NCBI RefSeq assembly: GCF_001299635.1
Contig: NZ_JRHN01000024.1
Location: 80,086-144,085 of the forward strand
Direction of reading: 5' to 3'
Length of the DNA stretch: 64,000 bases
DNA from: Clostridioides difficile
Lineage (GTDB): Bacteria > Bacillota > Clostridia > Peptostreptococcales > Peptostreptococcaceae
The position numbers were made by a program, and so were the translations under genes. This document shows, in pieces, positions 30,177 through 38,511 of the stretch. The notes below the pieces were generated by a model. The model saw only the letters and a program-made list of their open reading frames with translations. It was not told the DNA's origin and searched no databases. Numbering within the stretch: position 1 is the first letter of the stretch; every line of letters begins with the position of its first letter.

Positions 30177-30684
30177 TATACTTAAAACAAATGATAGTTT
30201 ATCAATATAAGGAAATGAGTCCTGCTTTAAGAATTCATTTCTTTATTCAGCTTTTCTTACTTTTACCCCTTCTTTTTCGTTACTTAACCTTTTAAACTCC
30301 AATATATTGATAAATATATTCCCAATTACTCGTCTTTTAATCTATTAGTAATATAAGATCTTATTATTTAAAGTGTTTAGTCATATATGCTGGCTAATTG
30401 CTTTCCTGCATTTTTTAATTTTAAATAATTCAATTTCTCTCTAGATTCAATTACTTTTATACCTCAAAAACATTTATATTAAAGTGCAATAGGTACTAAT
30501 ATATTAAAAGATTTTTCAAAAAAAAATAAATCTGCCCCATATTATTTATGTAAATAAAAAATAAGCTATTTTAAGCAAACAAAGAACTAAATTGCATTAG
30601 TCAATTAAATAATGAGGGGGGTAATTATATTAAAAAGAGATTAATTAAGAAAAAATTGGTATAATAAAAAAAAGAGGTGTTAAA
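30177..30684. other. Long intergenic region with terminator and shared leader element
   Basis: A 508-base stretch. A hairpin at about 30211-30244 (GGAAATGA and TCATTTC arms, T-rich end) ends the broken membrane gene. The shared backbone leader begins at 30515 (separate entry). After GAGGGGGG at 30614-30621 there is no ATG and only a few codons before a stop. The original gene served by this leader may therefore have been lost, and the Rpn gene that follows has its own promoter-like TATAAT at 30660. Confidence 0.55.
30515..30621 (+). promoter_or_regulatory. Shared backbone leader, copy A
   Basis: TTCAAA at 30515-30520, then CCATATTAT at 30537-30545 (start-to-start 22 bases), then AAGCTATTTTAAGC in the leader and a GAGGGGGG ribosome-binding-like run at the end. 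It matches five other copies in the window. Copy A is the most degenerate in its hairpin (three pairs). Confidence 0.65.
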
Positions 30685-31770
30685 ATGAAACAGATATTAG
30701 AAGAAAAATCTAAAATTACTAAAATATCAAAGGAATATAAGCGAACTAGAATTGAAGAGAAAAACAGAGAATGGACTCAAAAACTAAATGATATACTCAG
30801 TAAGGGTGATTTTTCTAATGAGGAATTACATAAAATTAAAAACTTAATTCCAGAAGAGATATTGACTAGTGAAAATGTTGGCGAAGTTGTGACAGAAGAT
30901 GGTTACGCTAAGCCTGAATATGACGAAGTATTTAAATCATTATTTACTTTAAACAATGATTATGATTTACTTGTAAGTTTTATAAATGATATTCTAAATG
31001 ATGCTCCACATGCTAATAGGAATATTAGACCATTTACGAAAATCAAGAAAGTAATTAGAGTTGAAACTGACCCAACTATTAATTATATTGGAGAGAAAAG
31101 ACCTAGACTTGATATTTTAGCTGAAGATGAAGAAAATAATCACATTAATATTGAGATGCAAAGAGCTTTCGAGGATGATTATTTAGAAAGAGCTGAATAT
31201 TATCTTAGTCGTGTACATGGTAGAAAATTAGAAGAAGGTAAAGAATACAAAGAAATTGGAAAAACTATTGGAATACACATATTAAATCATGTAAAATATA
31301 ATCAAATAGATGATTATATAAATTGTATGAGATTAACTATGGATGGTCATCCAAATATTTATTCAGAAAAAACGGCATTGTACTTTGTAGAGCTTCCTAA
31401 AATTAACAGATATAACAATATAGTAAATAGAATTATGTTGTGGGGAAAATTAATTAGTAATCCTTCTAATTTAGATGTTAGATTTATAGCTAAGAATGAT
31501 TCTGTTGTTAAGAAAGCTTTAGATAGGCTAAAAGAGCTAGGAAGCAATGAAGACTATTTATTAAATTTAAAGCGAGGTGCATATATTATGAATAAAAGTA
31601 GAAGCTTCAAAGAAGAAATTTTTAAAGAAGGCATTGAAAAAGGGAAAAGAGAAGAGAAATTTAATTTTATCATAAAGTTAAAAAATAAAGGTTATAATTT
31701 AAATGAAATATGTGACATTATAGATGATTTAAATAAATCAGAGGTCGAAAAAGTATATAATCAAAACTAA
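30685..31770 (+). CDS. Rpn/YhgA-like PD-(D/E)XK nuclease family protein
   Basis: A 361-residue protein with an N-terminal helical stretch of about 70 residues. The Rpn-type domain follows: YDEVFKSLF near 87, RPRLDILAEDE near 133-143 (catalytic Asp), then NIEMQR (Glu-x-Gln) near 151-156 and a helical region. Family members are recombination-promoting nucleases, annotated as transposase-like, and many act in defence or gene movement. The C-terminus (KGIEKGKREEK) is the usual tail of these proteins. AGAGGTG precedes the ATG. It appears intact and is ended by a strong terminator. Confidence 0.85.
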   Translation: MKQILEEKSKITKISKEYKRTRIEEKNREWTQKLNDILSKGDFSNEELHKIKNLIPEEILTSENVGEVVTEDGYAKPEYDEVFKSLFTLNNDYDLLVSFINDILNDAPHANRNIRPFTKIKKVIRVETDPTINYIGEKRPRLDILAEDEENNHINIEMQRAFEDDYLERAEYYLSRVHGRKLEEGKEYKEIGKTIGIHILNHVKYNQIDDYINCMRLTMDGHPNIYSEKTALYFVELPKINRYNNIVNRIMLWGKLISNPSNLDVRFIAKNDSVVKKALDRLKELGSNEDYLLNLKRGAYIMNKSRSFKEEIFKEGIEKGKREEKFNFIIKLKNKGYNLNEICDIIDDLNKSEVEKVYNQN

Positions 31771-31773
31771 TAA

Positions 31774-31809
31774 AAATAAAACATTAACTAAATAGTTAAT
31801 GTTTTATTT
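31774..31809 (+). terminator. Terminator of the Rpn gene
   Basis: A perfect 16-bp stem (31774-31789 and 31794-31809) with a four-base loop starts directly after the Rpn stop and ends in a T-rich tract. Confidence 0.85.
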
Positions 31810-32020
31810 CTTTAAATCTAAATGTAATAGTTTCACAGTTATATTTTACTCCATAAAATAATAGTTCACCAAGAAATGTTAAACTTGAATAAAGGTGGTA
31901 TATTTATATGAGTAAAATAGAAAAGGAATTAAGTTTAAGAAGAACCTAAACCTAAACTTAAAATTATATAAAAATAATCTAATTCGTAAAAATAAAAAAT
32001 AATTGTATGAGGTGAAAAAA

Positions 32021-32779
32021 ATGAATGAAGAAATGAGATACGAATTTGAAACATCGAAAGGGATTTGCAAACTTGTAATATCAAAAAACTTAAAGGAAAA
32101 AAATTTGAAATCGAAACATTGGTGATAGATGGTAATTTATTAAAAGATAGAGGAGAAAGGTGGGCTAAGCTTACTTATTACTGCATGGAATTTGTAATTG
32201 AACTTGGGCATGAAGTTGCTAGACAAGCAGGAAAATTATTTAATATGAAAAAAAGAAATTTTATATTAAAGCTCCACCTGAACTTGAAAAAATGAGAGAA
32301 GCATTTTTAAAAGAAGCTTATAAAATAGAAAGAGACTATTATAATAATGTTTGGGAAAATTTAGGCGAAGATGAAACTGTTGAATTAGTAATTGGAACAT
32401 CTCGTTTTTACATTAACGACAAAAAAATAAATCAAAGCACTAATTTAAAAGAAATAATGGGTGAAATAGATAAAGTTGCATATGAGGTAGGAGGAATATT
32501 TAAAAAAAGGAAAACTTTCGAGTTTGCAGATACTTGCCAAATTACTAAAAAAACTTTATTGAAAGCAGCAGAAAAAGCAAAACAAATTTTAGCTGAAAAG
32601 CAAGAAAAAATTGAGAAACAAAAAGAAGATAGAAAGCAAAAAGAACAGGAAAAAAGCAAGTAGTAAAAAGTTGGGCTGTATCTTGCAACGACCCAAATGA
32701 AGCTTGCGACTTAGATACAATGACAGAAATGATAGACGAAAATGGCAAAATAGAGATAATTAGAAGCCACACATATTAA
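32021..32779 (+). pseudogene. Hypothetical gene with three homopolymer frameshifts
   Basis: An ATG at 32021 after GAGGTG opens a frame that must shift in the A-run near 32090, again in A7 near 32252, and again in A6 near 32650, to give one protein of about 252 residues ending at 32779. Each piece keeps coding character: RGERWAKLTYYCMEFVIELG, then KAPPELEKMREAFLKEAYK, then WAVSCNDPNEACDLDT. A Lys/Glu/Gln-rich coiled-coil stretch precedes the last part. Read as single frames, it appears as two short ORFs (32065-32295 and 32292-32663). The family is not recognised. Either the gene is decaying or the assembly has homopolymer errors. Confidence 0.65.
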
Positions 32780-32822
32780 GCTATGATTAATTTTGCAGTA
32801 AGAATTTATATTAAAGATATAA

Positions 32823-32861
32823 ATAAAGACAAGATATTATAATTTATTATCTTGTCTTTAT
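32823..32861 (+). terminator. Terminator after the frameshifted gene
   Basis: A perfect 14-bp stem (ATAAAGACAAGATA and TATCTTGTCTTTAT) with an 11-base loop lies 43 bases after the end of the broken gene. Confidence 0.7.
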
Positions 32862-33067
32862 AATTTAGTGTTCAAAAACTATAATTAAGTTTTTTAAGAT
32901 TTATTGTAATTAATACTATATCTACTAGGAATGTTTATATTAACAACACATAAAGTATATCACTTTTGTTCTTTTACCTCTTCTATAATTTTAAAAAAAT
33001 TTTTGCGATAAATAACATCTACTTCAGTTATTGTATATAAAAATTCTTCTCCTCCTTTTTCTAAAAC

Positions 33068-33475
33068 TTTAATAGATTTAACAATTTATTTAATAAGTAT
33101 AAAACTCATCAAATATCATTATGTGAACTAAAAAATGCTATTAAAAAGAGTCTTCATTCATTACTTTATTACTATAATACAAGACAAGATAATATATCAA
33201 GTATAATATCTAACTTAAAACATATGGTTGGTAAGATATATACATATGATATATTTATTGAGGAGGTAAGAGAAACTATTGATTTTTGTATTGGGATTTT
33301 TGAATGGTCAGAAGAGACTCCTAATTTAATCTTATCTGAATTAGAAAATGGTTTTTGTACTCGTGATCTTTATAATAACCAAGAAAATCTACAGATCAGT
33401 TTTATTCCAAAGATAATACATCCTGATTTTCCTTCAGAATCTTTAATAGAAGTTACTGAAGTTTCCTTATACTAA
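33068..33475 (+). pseudogene. Probable 5'-truncated hypothetical gene
   Basis: A frame is open from about 33068 to the stop at 33473, encoding about 135 residues of soluble, Asn/Tyr-rich sequence. No ATG with a ribosome binding site opens it; the first ATG is at 33224, giving 83 residues without a visible binding site. The upstream part (KYKTHQISLCELKNAIKKSL) looks genuinely coding, so the 5' end has probably been lost. It resembles small immunity-type proteins in size and composition only; no family is recognised. The 290 bases before it hold no gene. Confidence 0.4.
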
Positions 33476-33514
33476 ATTAATTATTTTATAAAATTGATAT
33501 TATAAACTTTAAAT

Positions 33515-33565
33515 AAAAAAGCTATATTCTATGAGAGTAATATTTTCTAGTAATATAGCTTTTTT
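33515..33565. terminator. Bidirectional terminator
   Basis: A 14-bp stem (AAAAAAGCTATATT and AATATAGCTTTTTT) encloses a 23-base loop between the truncated gene and the convergent orphan BlaI gene, with A/T runs suited to both directions. Confidence 0.75.
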
Positions 33566-33571
33566 GATTTT

Positions 33572-33943
33572 TTATTTTAAATTGTCCATACAAATTTTCA
33601 GGTACTTTCTTTCCTCATCTGTTAATTGCTCACAGGTCATTAATGAATCTAATAGACTTTCCAAAGAACCATTATGGACATTATCAATGAATTCTTTAGT
33701 TTCAAATTTTGCATATTCACTCTTTATAACTGTAGGTTTATAATATGTATACCTTTCAATTTTTTCTGAGCTTAAAAAACCTTTTTTAATTAATCTTGAT
33801 AGTAGTGTTAATGTTGTAGTTTGTTTCCATCCATATTTTTCATACATAGCATTAGTAGCATTAATTGATGCTATTTTAGTATTTGAATCCCAGATAAACT
33901 TCATTACTTTTAGTTCTGCTGGTGCTATTTTTCTTGTTATCAT
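33572..33943 (-). CDS. Orphan BlaI/MecI-type repressor
   Basis: A 123-residue BlaI protein (RKIAPAELKVMKFIWDSN, then WKQTTTLTLLSRLIKKGF) closely similar to the repressor at 1512-1880. I chose the ATG at 33943 by family alignment; GAGAGGA lies ten bases upstream, and ATGs at 33952 and further up are possible. No M56 sensor gene adjoins it, so it is an orphan, perhaps responding to one of the two sensors elsewhere on the element. A strong palindrome at 33996-34013 lies where its own promoter should be. Confidence 0.85.
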   Translation of the reverse strand: MITRKIAPAELKVMKFIWDSNTKIASINATNAMYEKYGWKQTTTLTLLSRLIKKGFLSSEKIERYTYYKPTVIKSEYAKFETKEFIDNVHNGSLESLLDSLMTCEQLTDEERKYLKICMDNLK

Positions 33944-33989
33944 ACTATCCATTCCTCTCATACCTTCTTGGAAATATATTTTTTCTTCC

Positions 33990-34350
33990 TTATTTTTTAC
34001 TAAACTTAGTAAATGAATAATCATTTGCTAAATCTCTAAAGGCCTTTTTTCTAAGTATATTTAGTTGCATATAGTCAGGGTTATTTAAAATAAACTCTTT
34101 ATCTGATTCTATGTCTATATTCAAGGTATTTTTTTTCATTTCTAGATTTAATTAGATTTCCATTTCCATCACAATCAATTAAAAATAAAAATTTACCAAC
34201 TTGTACTATCTTAAAAAGCTCATATAGTCCACATTCTTCCTTATCTACAGATAAAAGCATATCCCCTATTTCTAAAGTATCCAACTTAACACCTGTTTCA
34301 TTTTCTATGCTTTCTTTTAATAACTTTAAGCTCTCTTTGTTATTTTTCAT
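33990..34350 (-). pseudogene. Hypothetical gene frameshifted in an A-tract
   Basis: The ATG-start frame from 34350 gives 83 residues and stops at 34099. At the A8 run near 34130 a one-base shift leads into a second open frame (SDKEFILNNPDYMQ, then RKKAFRDLANDYSFTK) that stops at 33990, for a total of about 120 residues. The second half looks coding, so the gene is likely broken there. The family is not recognised. It lies upstream of the orphan BlaI on the same strand and its 3' end covers the BlaI palindrome. Confidence 0.5.
33996..34013. promoter_or_regulatory. Palindrome TTTACTAA-N2-TTAGTAAA, candidate BlaI operator
   Basis: A perfect 8-bp inverted repeat with a two-base centre lies about 53 bases before the orphan BlaI start, the usual place for autorepression. 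No second full copy was found in the window; a half-like TTTACTAA occurs near 34372. Confidence 0.55.
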
Positions 34351-34688
34351 AATATCACCCTTTATATTATTTTTACTAAATCTCTAACTGTTCAACCATA
34401 CTTTTTCTCCTTTCTCTTTATTGACAATTACAACTTGTGTTTTTTTACTAATAAATAGCTATTTTTTTATCTCTTAACAAATATGGTTCATTTTAAAGAT
34501 TTTTTTGAAAATAAATTAATTGATATGTTCCTTTTATGTTTTATATTAATAATTTAGTATATTATCTTGCATATTCTCCCATTTTAACCTTTTAAACGAC
34601 CAGTTATGCGAAAATATTGACTTTTCAGAAAATTATTGTTAACATCTAAGTACAATTATTTTTATATATACAAATGTTAGGAGGATAT
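34351..34688. other. Intergenic region before the lipoprotein gene
   Basis: A 338-base divergent region. It must contain the promoter for the lipoprotein and, on the other strand, for the broken gene at 34350. I see no clear hairpin or full operator. The 12-base word CTAAATCTCTAA occurs both here (near 34377) and at the other end of the broken gene (near 34027), perhaps a trace of an insertion or deletion. Confidence 0.4.
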
Positions 34689-35723
34689 ATGAAAAAATTA
34701 ATATTACTATTTTTATTAATTATAATAATCACTGCTTGTTCAAAATCTGATGATGAGGAATATAAGTATGCTACTATTAATACCTCTATGGAAAATAGCT
34801 CTGTAATTTCTTTATATGATTCAGAAGGCAATTATAAAGGTAATAAAAAAATAAAATATGGAGGAATAATATTAACAGGATTCAAAACAACAGGTGATGA
34901 TACCAAAGAAAACATTTACTATACAGCACCTGCAACTAACAATAAATCAAATGACTTTGTTCTCCAAATAAACAAAGATACATTAAAACCTAAAACTATA
35001 ATCTCATCCAAAGGTAATAATCCAACTTTTTTTGTATCTGATCAAAAAAATATCTACTCAGGATCATCTAGTCCAGACGAAGTTTTTCTTTCTAAAACAA
35101 ATTTAAAGTCCAATGAAATATTAAAATCAACAATATTTAAAAATCTAGGTGTAGGAATAGTATTAGTTGAAAAAAATGAAAAAGTATATTTAATATCTTT
35201 TAAAGAAGTTTCCAGCACCTATAAATTAATTTTATCAGTTATAAATAAAGAAAATTTAAGTATCGAGAAAACTATTGATATATCAGATGGAAGTTATGCA
35301 ACAAGTGCAAAAATTATAAATAACAACCTATATATATTAAAAAATAGAGATGGTAATGATATGCTTTCAAATAAAATTATAAGAGTTAATCTAGATGACT
35401 ATTCATCTAAAATCATTGAATTACCCTTTGATAACTTATCTCAGATACTGGCTGATGAAAATTATCTTTACATAACTGAAAGCAGTTCTTTAGGTGAAAC
35501 AACTCAACATAGAGTAGCTAGGTTAAATATAGATAGTTTAGAAATAAATCAATATGATACTGAAAATGAGCATATTTCAAGCTGTATAAATAAAGATGAA
35601 TTTTTATCTTCTAATGGAGAAGAAATCTATATTTATAATTTAGGTGATTTTAAATTGAAGAAATCTATTAAATTAAAAAAATATGAGAATAAGACTTTTG
35701 TATCTTTTTTTATTAATAATTAA
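34689..35723 (+). CDS. Secreted lipoprotein, beta-propeller-like
   Basis: A 344-residue lipoprotein with a lipobox: a Leu/Ile-rich signal followed by ITACSKSDD, with the lipidated Cys near residue 17. The ATG at 34689 follows TAGGAGG; the open frame begins five codons earlier. The remainder has repeated strands with patterns such as YITESSSLGE and YIYNLGDFKLKKSI, suggesting a beta-propeller, as in surface proteins that act as binding scaffolds. It is followed after 48 bases by a secreted hydrolase, so the two may be co-transcribed and work together at the cell surface. The family is not certain. Confidence 0.75.
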   Translation: MKKLILLFLLIIIITACSKSDDEEYKYATINTSMENSSVISLYDSEGNYKGNKKIKYGGIILTGFKTTGDDTKENIYYTAPATNNKSNDFVLQINKDTLKPKTIISSKGNNPTFFVSDQKNIYSGSSSPDEVFLSKTNLKSNEILKSTIFKNLGVGIVLVEKNEKVYLISFKEVSSTYKLILSVINKENLSIEKTIDISDGSYATSAKIINNNLYILKNRDGNDMLSNKIIRVNLDDYSSKIIELPFDNLSQILADENYLYITESSSLGETTQHRVARLNIDSLEINQYDTENEHISSCINKDEFLSSNGEEIYIYNLGDFKLKKSIKLKKYENKTFVSFFINN

Positions 35724-35771
35724 CTGTTCTTTTGAATGGTTAAAATATATAAATACAAGGAGATGTGAACT

Positions 35772-36422
35772 ATGAAAATTAAAAATTACGTTTCAGGTGT
35801 TTTAGTATTAGGCTTAATTCTTATCAATTCTAGCATGTTATTATTCGCAAATGAAGTCCAACATAATGAAAGTCAAAGTGATGAAGCTATAATTCAGAAA
35901 CAATTAGATGGATTTAAAGAAATAGACCAAGAATTGCATAAAAATGGAATACAAAGTACAGATAAAGATCCAAATCTTACTAAAGCAACATCAGGTACAT
36001 ATCCAACAAGAATAGGTGCTATACTTGTTACTAAAGATGGATCATCAGGAAAACTTATAGGTCATGCAGGAATAGTTCATACAGCTAAAACTACAGTTGA
36101 ATCTTTCTCTGATGGTGGAGTAAAAGTATATAATAATAATTGGCGTGATAGATATAATACTATTTATGGTTTAGGAGTAGGAAGTACTACAGCAAATCAA
36201 GATAAGACTGCTGCAACATGGGCATATAATAAGAGAAATTCTCCATATAACTGGATATTTGAGCAACCAGAACTTACAAATGCGTTTTATTGTTCTCAAT
36301 TAGTTTATAAAGCATATAAATCAACAACAGGTGTTAATTTAAATTATGGAGGAGGAGCTGTATTTCCATATGATTTAGTAAGATCAGGAGAAACATATAC
36401 TTCTTATACTAAAGGTGTTTAA
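35772..36422 (+). CDS. Secreted YiiX/NlpC-P60-like cysteine hydrolase
   Basis: A 216-residue protein with a signal peptide ending near LLFANE. The hydrolase core shows the permuted papain-like order: His in IGHAGIVHT (about residue 96) and Cys in NAFYCSQLVYKAY (about 177), with RDRYNTIYGLG between them. Relatives cut amide bonds in peptidoglycan or related substrates. AAGGAG precedes the ATG. It follows the lipoprotein gene in the same direction and is ended by a long hairpin. Confidence 0.8.
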   Translation: MKIKNYVSGVLVLGLILINSSMLLFANEVQHNESQSDEAIIQKQLDGFKEIDQELHKNGIQSTDKDPNLTKATSGTYPTRIGAILVTKDGSSGKLIGHAGIVHTAKTTVESFSDGGVKVYNNNWRDRYNTIYGLGVGSTTANQDKTAATWAYNKRNSPYNWIFEQPELTNAFYCSQLVYKAYKSTTGVNLNYGGGAVFPYDLVRSGETYTSYTKGV

Positions 36423-36470
36423 TTCATTACAATTTTATCTTAATATATAAAAATAAATAATTAGTCAGAT

Positions 36471-36535
36471 AATATGTTCCTTTTATGGTAGATAGCTTAA
36501 ACAAAACTACTATCATTAAGGGAACATATTTTTTA
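36471..36535 (+). terminator. Terminator after the secreted hydrolase
   Basis: A long stem with outer arms AATATGTTCC and GGAACATATT and inner pairs GATAG/CTATC is followed by a run of Ts. It lies about 50 bases after the stop. Confidence 0.8.
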
Positions 36536-36554
36536 TTAGAGAATTTAAATTTAT

Positions 36555-36659
36555 TTCAAAAATAGTTAAATTTTATACCATATTATATGTAATAAAAAAT
36601 TTAAGCATAGTTAATGCATATAAAAAATAAGCTATACATGTTAGCGATAAAGGGGGAAT
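36555..36659 (+). promoter_or_regulatory. Shared backbone leader, copy B
   Basis: TTCAAA at 36555-36560, CCATATTAT at 36578-36586 (23 bases start to start), a GCTA/TAGC hairpin at 36631-36645, then AAAGGGGG before the next gene's TTG start. All parts are in the same order as in the other copies. Confidence 0.7.
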
Positions 36660-36663
36660 TTTC

Positions 36664-37197
36664 TTGATTAAAGCAAAAAAATTAAATAAATATAATATAC
36701 TTTACATTGTAAATATTCTTAAAAAATTACGTATAAGCACTTACCTATTAATACCATTATTATTTTTTTTATTAGTTTTACCAAAACAACTAATTTACAT
36801 TTCTATATTAACTTTATTATTTTATTCAATTAGCAAATTATATGAAAACAAGCCTTATAAATCTATTGAAGTTGATACTGAACCATTCAATAATGTTGAA
36901 ACTACCAATGAATCTCATGAATCTAAATTTAAAGATACCTTATTCATCAATCAGATAATTGATAAAAAAGAACATTGTATATTACATAATTTTAAAGTGC
37001 ATTGGAAAATCTATCTTGAGGAAATGGTTATAGATATAACTACTGTAAAATTATTTTATTATGATAATGGAACTATAGCAAAAATATGTGTATTTGATAA
37101 TAACATAGACATATATTTTAATGATAAAATAACACTTGAAACGCTTTATTATAAGCTACAAGAATGCAGTTCTTTTTCAGATCTTACATCAATTTAA
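36664..37197 (+). CDS. Hypothetical membrane protein
   Basis: A 177-residue protein starting at TTG 36664, placed by the GGGGG run just upstream. Residues 25-60 contain two adjacent hydrophobic segments (LLIPLLFFLLVLPK and YISILTLLFYSISK). The rest is a soluble domain of about 100 residues without recognised motifs. It is a single-gene unit under the shared leader and is followed by a terminator. I do not recognise the family. Confidence 0.6.
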   Translation: MIKAKKLNKYNILYIVNILKKLRISTYLLIPLLFFLLVLPKQLIYISILTLLFYSISKLYENKPYKSIEVDTEPFNNVETTNESHESKFKDTLFINQIIDKKEHCILHNFKVHWKIYLEEMVIDITTVKLFYYDNGTIAKICVFDNNIDIYFNDKITLETLYYKLQECSSFSDLTSI

Positions 37198-37359
37198 ATC
37201 TATTTAGATAAAGTAATGTAAAGTCAATAAATTTTGATGGTATTAACTTTATAAATATACTTCAAGAGAGGAAATAGTTATTCAAGAATATAGACTAGAT
37301 GTTCATTCTATATTAAAAGAATTTAAATTATGATATTAAAAAATAATTTTCAAAATTAA

Positions 37360-37405
37360 AACTGTTATTAAGTGATTATAAATCATTTTAATAACAGTTT
37401 TTTTA
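37360..37405 (+). terminator. Terminator
   Basis: A perfect 13-bp stem (AAACTGTTATTAA and TTAATAACAGTTT) with a T-run lies 160 bases after the membrane-protein gene and just before leader copy C. The bases between it and the stop at 37197 hold no supported gene. Confidence 0.8.
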
Positions 37406-37420
37406 TTTCTTATAAAAATT

Positions 37421-37530
37421 TTCAAAAAAGACTTCTAAATGCCCCATATTATATATGAATTAAATCAAAGCTATCTTCTAGCACTAAAAAAATAAGCTGT
37501 CACTATCAGCATAACAAATAAAAAGGAGGT
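37421..37530 (+). promoter_or_regulatory. Shared backbone leader, copy C
   Basis: TTCAAA at 37421-37426 and CCATATTAT at 37444-37452, 23 bases start to start. Two small hairpins follow: GCTA/TAGC (37470-37482) and GCTG/CAGC (37496-37510). AAGGAGG follows before the ATG at 37538. This copy drives the longest run of unknown genes, the PRTRC-like operon. Confidence 0.75.
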
Positions 37531-37537
37531 TTTTTTA

Positions 37538-38212
37538 ATGAGATCAAAATCTTTATTATTATCTTCACTCTATCGAAAAGATTTAGGTGAGATATTTAAA
37601 AACTTTAATGAGATTAACAGACAAAATATTTTTAAGACAAAAAAAATTTTATTCAATTTAGGATTCCCAGTAAGATATCCAGCTAAAGCAAACACTATAT
37701 TAAAAAAATTAAAAATTAAAGAGAATAATATAGAAAAAGAAATTGCTTTATTTTATTCAAAACCAGACAATTCAAATGATATTATTACCATTACTAAAGA
37801 AAATACCATAAAAATACTTATGGAAGATGGTAATATCTTTGGGGTAAAAAAAGTTCTATTCTATTTAGGATTTAAAGTAAATCACTCTAATAATACAGAC
37901 ATTAAATTTAGAAAAACTATATTTAAAAAAAATGCTGAAAAAAAATCAGCTGTACTACTTTATTTAAAATCTAGTAGAACAAATGGAAATATCATAATTT
38001 CTAAAGAAAATGCTTTAGGACTTTTGGACGAAGAAATCCATCTTGTAAAATGTATAAATTGTGGTCATTATGATGATTCACTGTATGAGCTATTAGGATT
38101 CAATATGCCTTGCTGTGATTTTATTAATAAAACAATTAATAATTGTATGAATTTTCATAAATGTAATTATTATTATGAAAATAAACTAAAAAAATCAAAT
38201 TATAAAAATTAG
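37538..38212 (+). CDS. Hypothetical protein with duplicated domain and Cys cluster
   Basis: A 224-residue protein made of two similar halves. The first has KKILFNLGFPV (about 36) and DIITITKENTIKIL; the second has KKVLFYLGFKV (about 105) and NIIISKENALGLL. Near the C-terminus a Cys-rich part (VKCINCGHYDD, PCCDF, NNCMNFHKC) could bind zinc. It is the first gene after leader copy C, so it probably belongs to the operon with the PRTRC-like genes. AAAGGAGG precedes the ATG. No known family is recognised. Confidence 0.65.
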   Translation: MRSKSLLLSSLYRKDLGEIFKNFNEINRQNIFKTKKILFNLGFPVRYPAKANTILKKLKIKENNIEKEIALFYSKPDNSNDIITITKENTIKILMEDGNIFGVKKVLFYLGFKVNHSNNTDIKFRKTIFKKNAEKKSAVLLYLKSSRTNGNIIISKENALGLLDEEIHLVKCINCGHYDDSLYELLGFNMPCCDFINKTINNCMNFHKCNYYYENKLKKSNYKN

Positions 38213-38223
38213 GAGTGATTTAT

Positions 38224-38511
38224 ATGATTAATTTTGATGAACTACAAAAAAATTTGGACTCCCAAATAGAATTATCAGGAGATGATATATTAATAAGAAA
38301 TTTATTAGAAATGTGCTCATCCCTTCCAAAAATTAATGAGAAAGTATTAAAAAAGATACCATCAAGAATTTTTGTTAAAGTATCTTCTATGCTATCTATA
38401 GATAATGTTGAAGAGAACCATATTATAAATGACATGATTGAATTTGAATATTTAAAAGAAAACTTATCATCAATTCCTCAATCTATTGATGAAGAGGAGG
38501 AAATATACTAA
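38224..38511 (+). CDS. Hypothetical acidic protein, 95 residues
   Basis: Begins MINFDELQKNLDSQIE. The start at 38224 is placed by AGGAGTG; a GTG nine bases earlier overlaps that site and is unlikely. It is acidic and helical, ending in DEEEEIY. The stop overlaps the next gene's start (CTAATG), so the two are translationally coupled. No family is recognised. Confidence 0.65.
   Translation: MINFDELQKNLDSQIELSGDDILIRNLLEMCSSLPKINEKVLKKIPSRIFVKVSSMLSIDNVEENHIINDMIEFEYLKENLSSIPQSIDEEEEIY

Noticed and set aside
34525..36490. ATATGTTCCTTTTATG occurring near 34525 and near 36472, on both sides of the lipoprotein and hydrolase genes
   Set aside because: The second copy is part of a terminator stem, and 16 bases in very AT-rich DNA is weak evidence for insertion ends.
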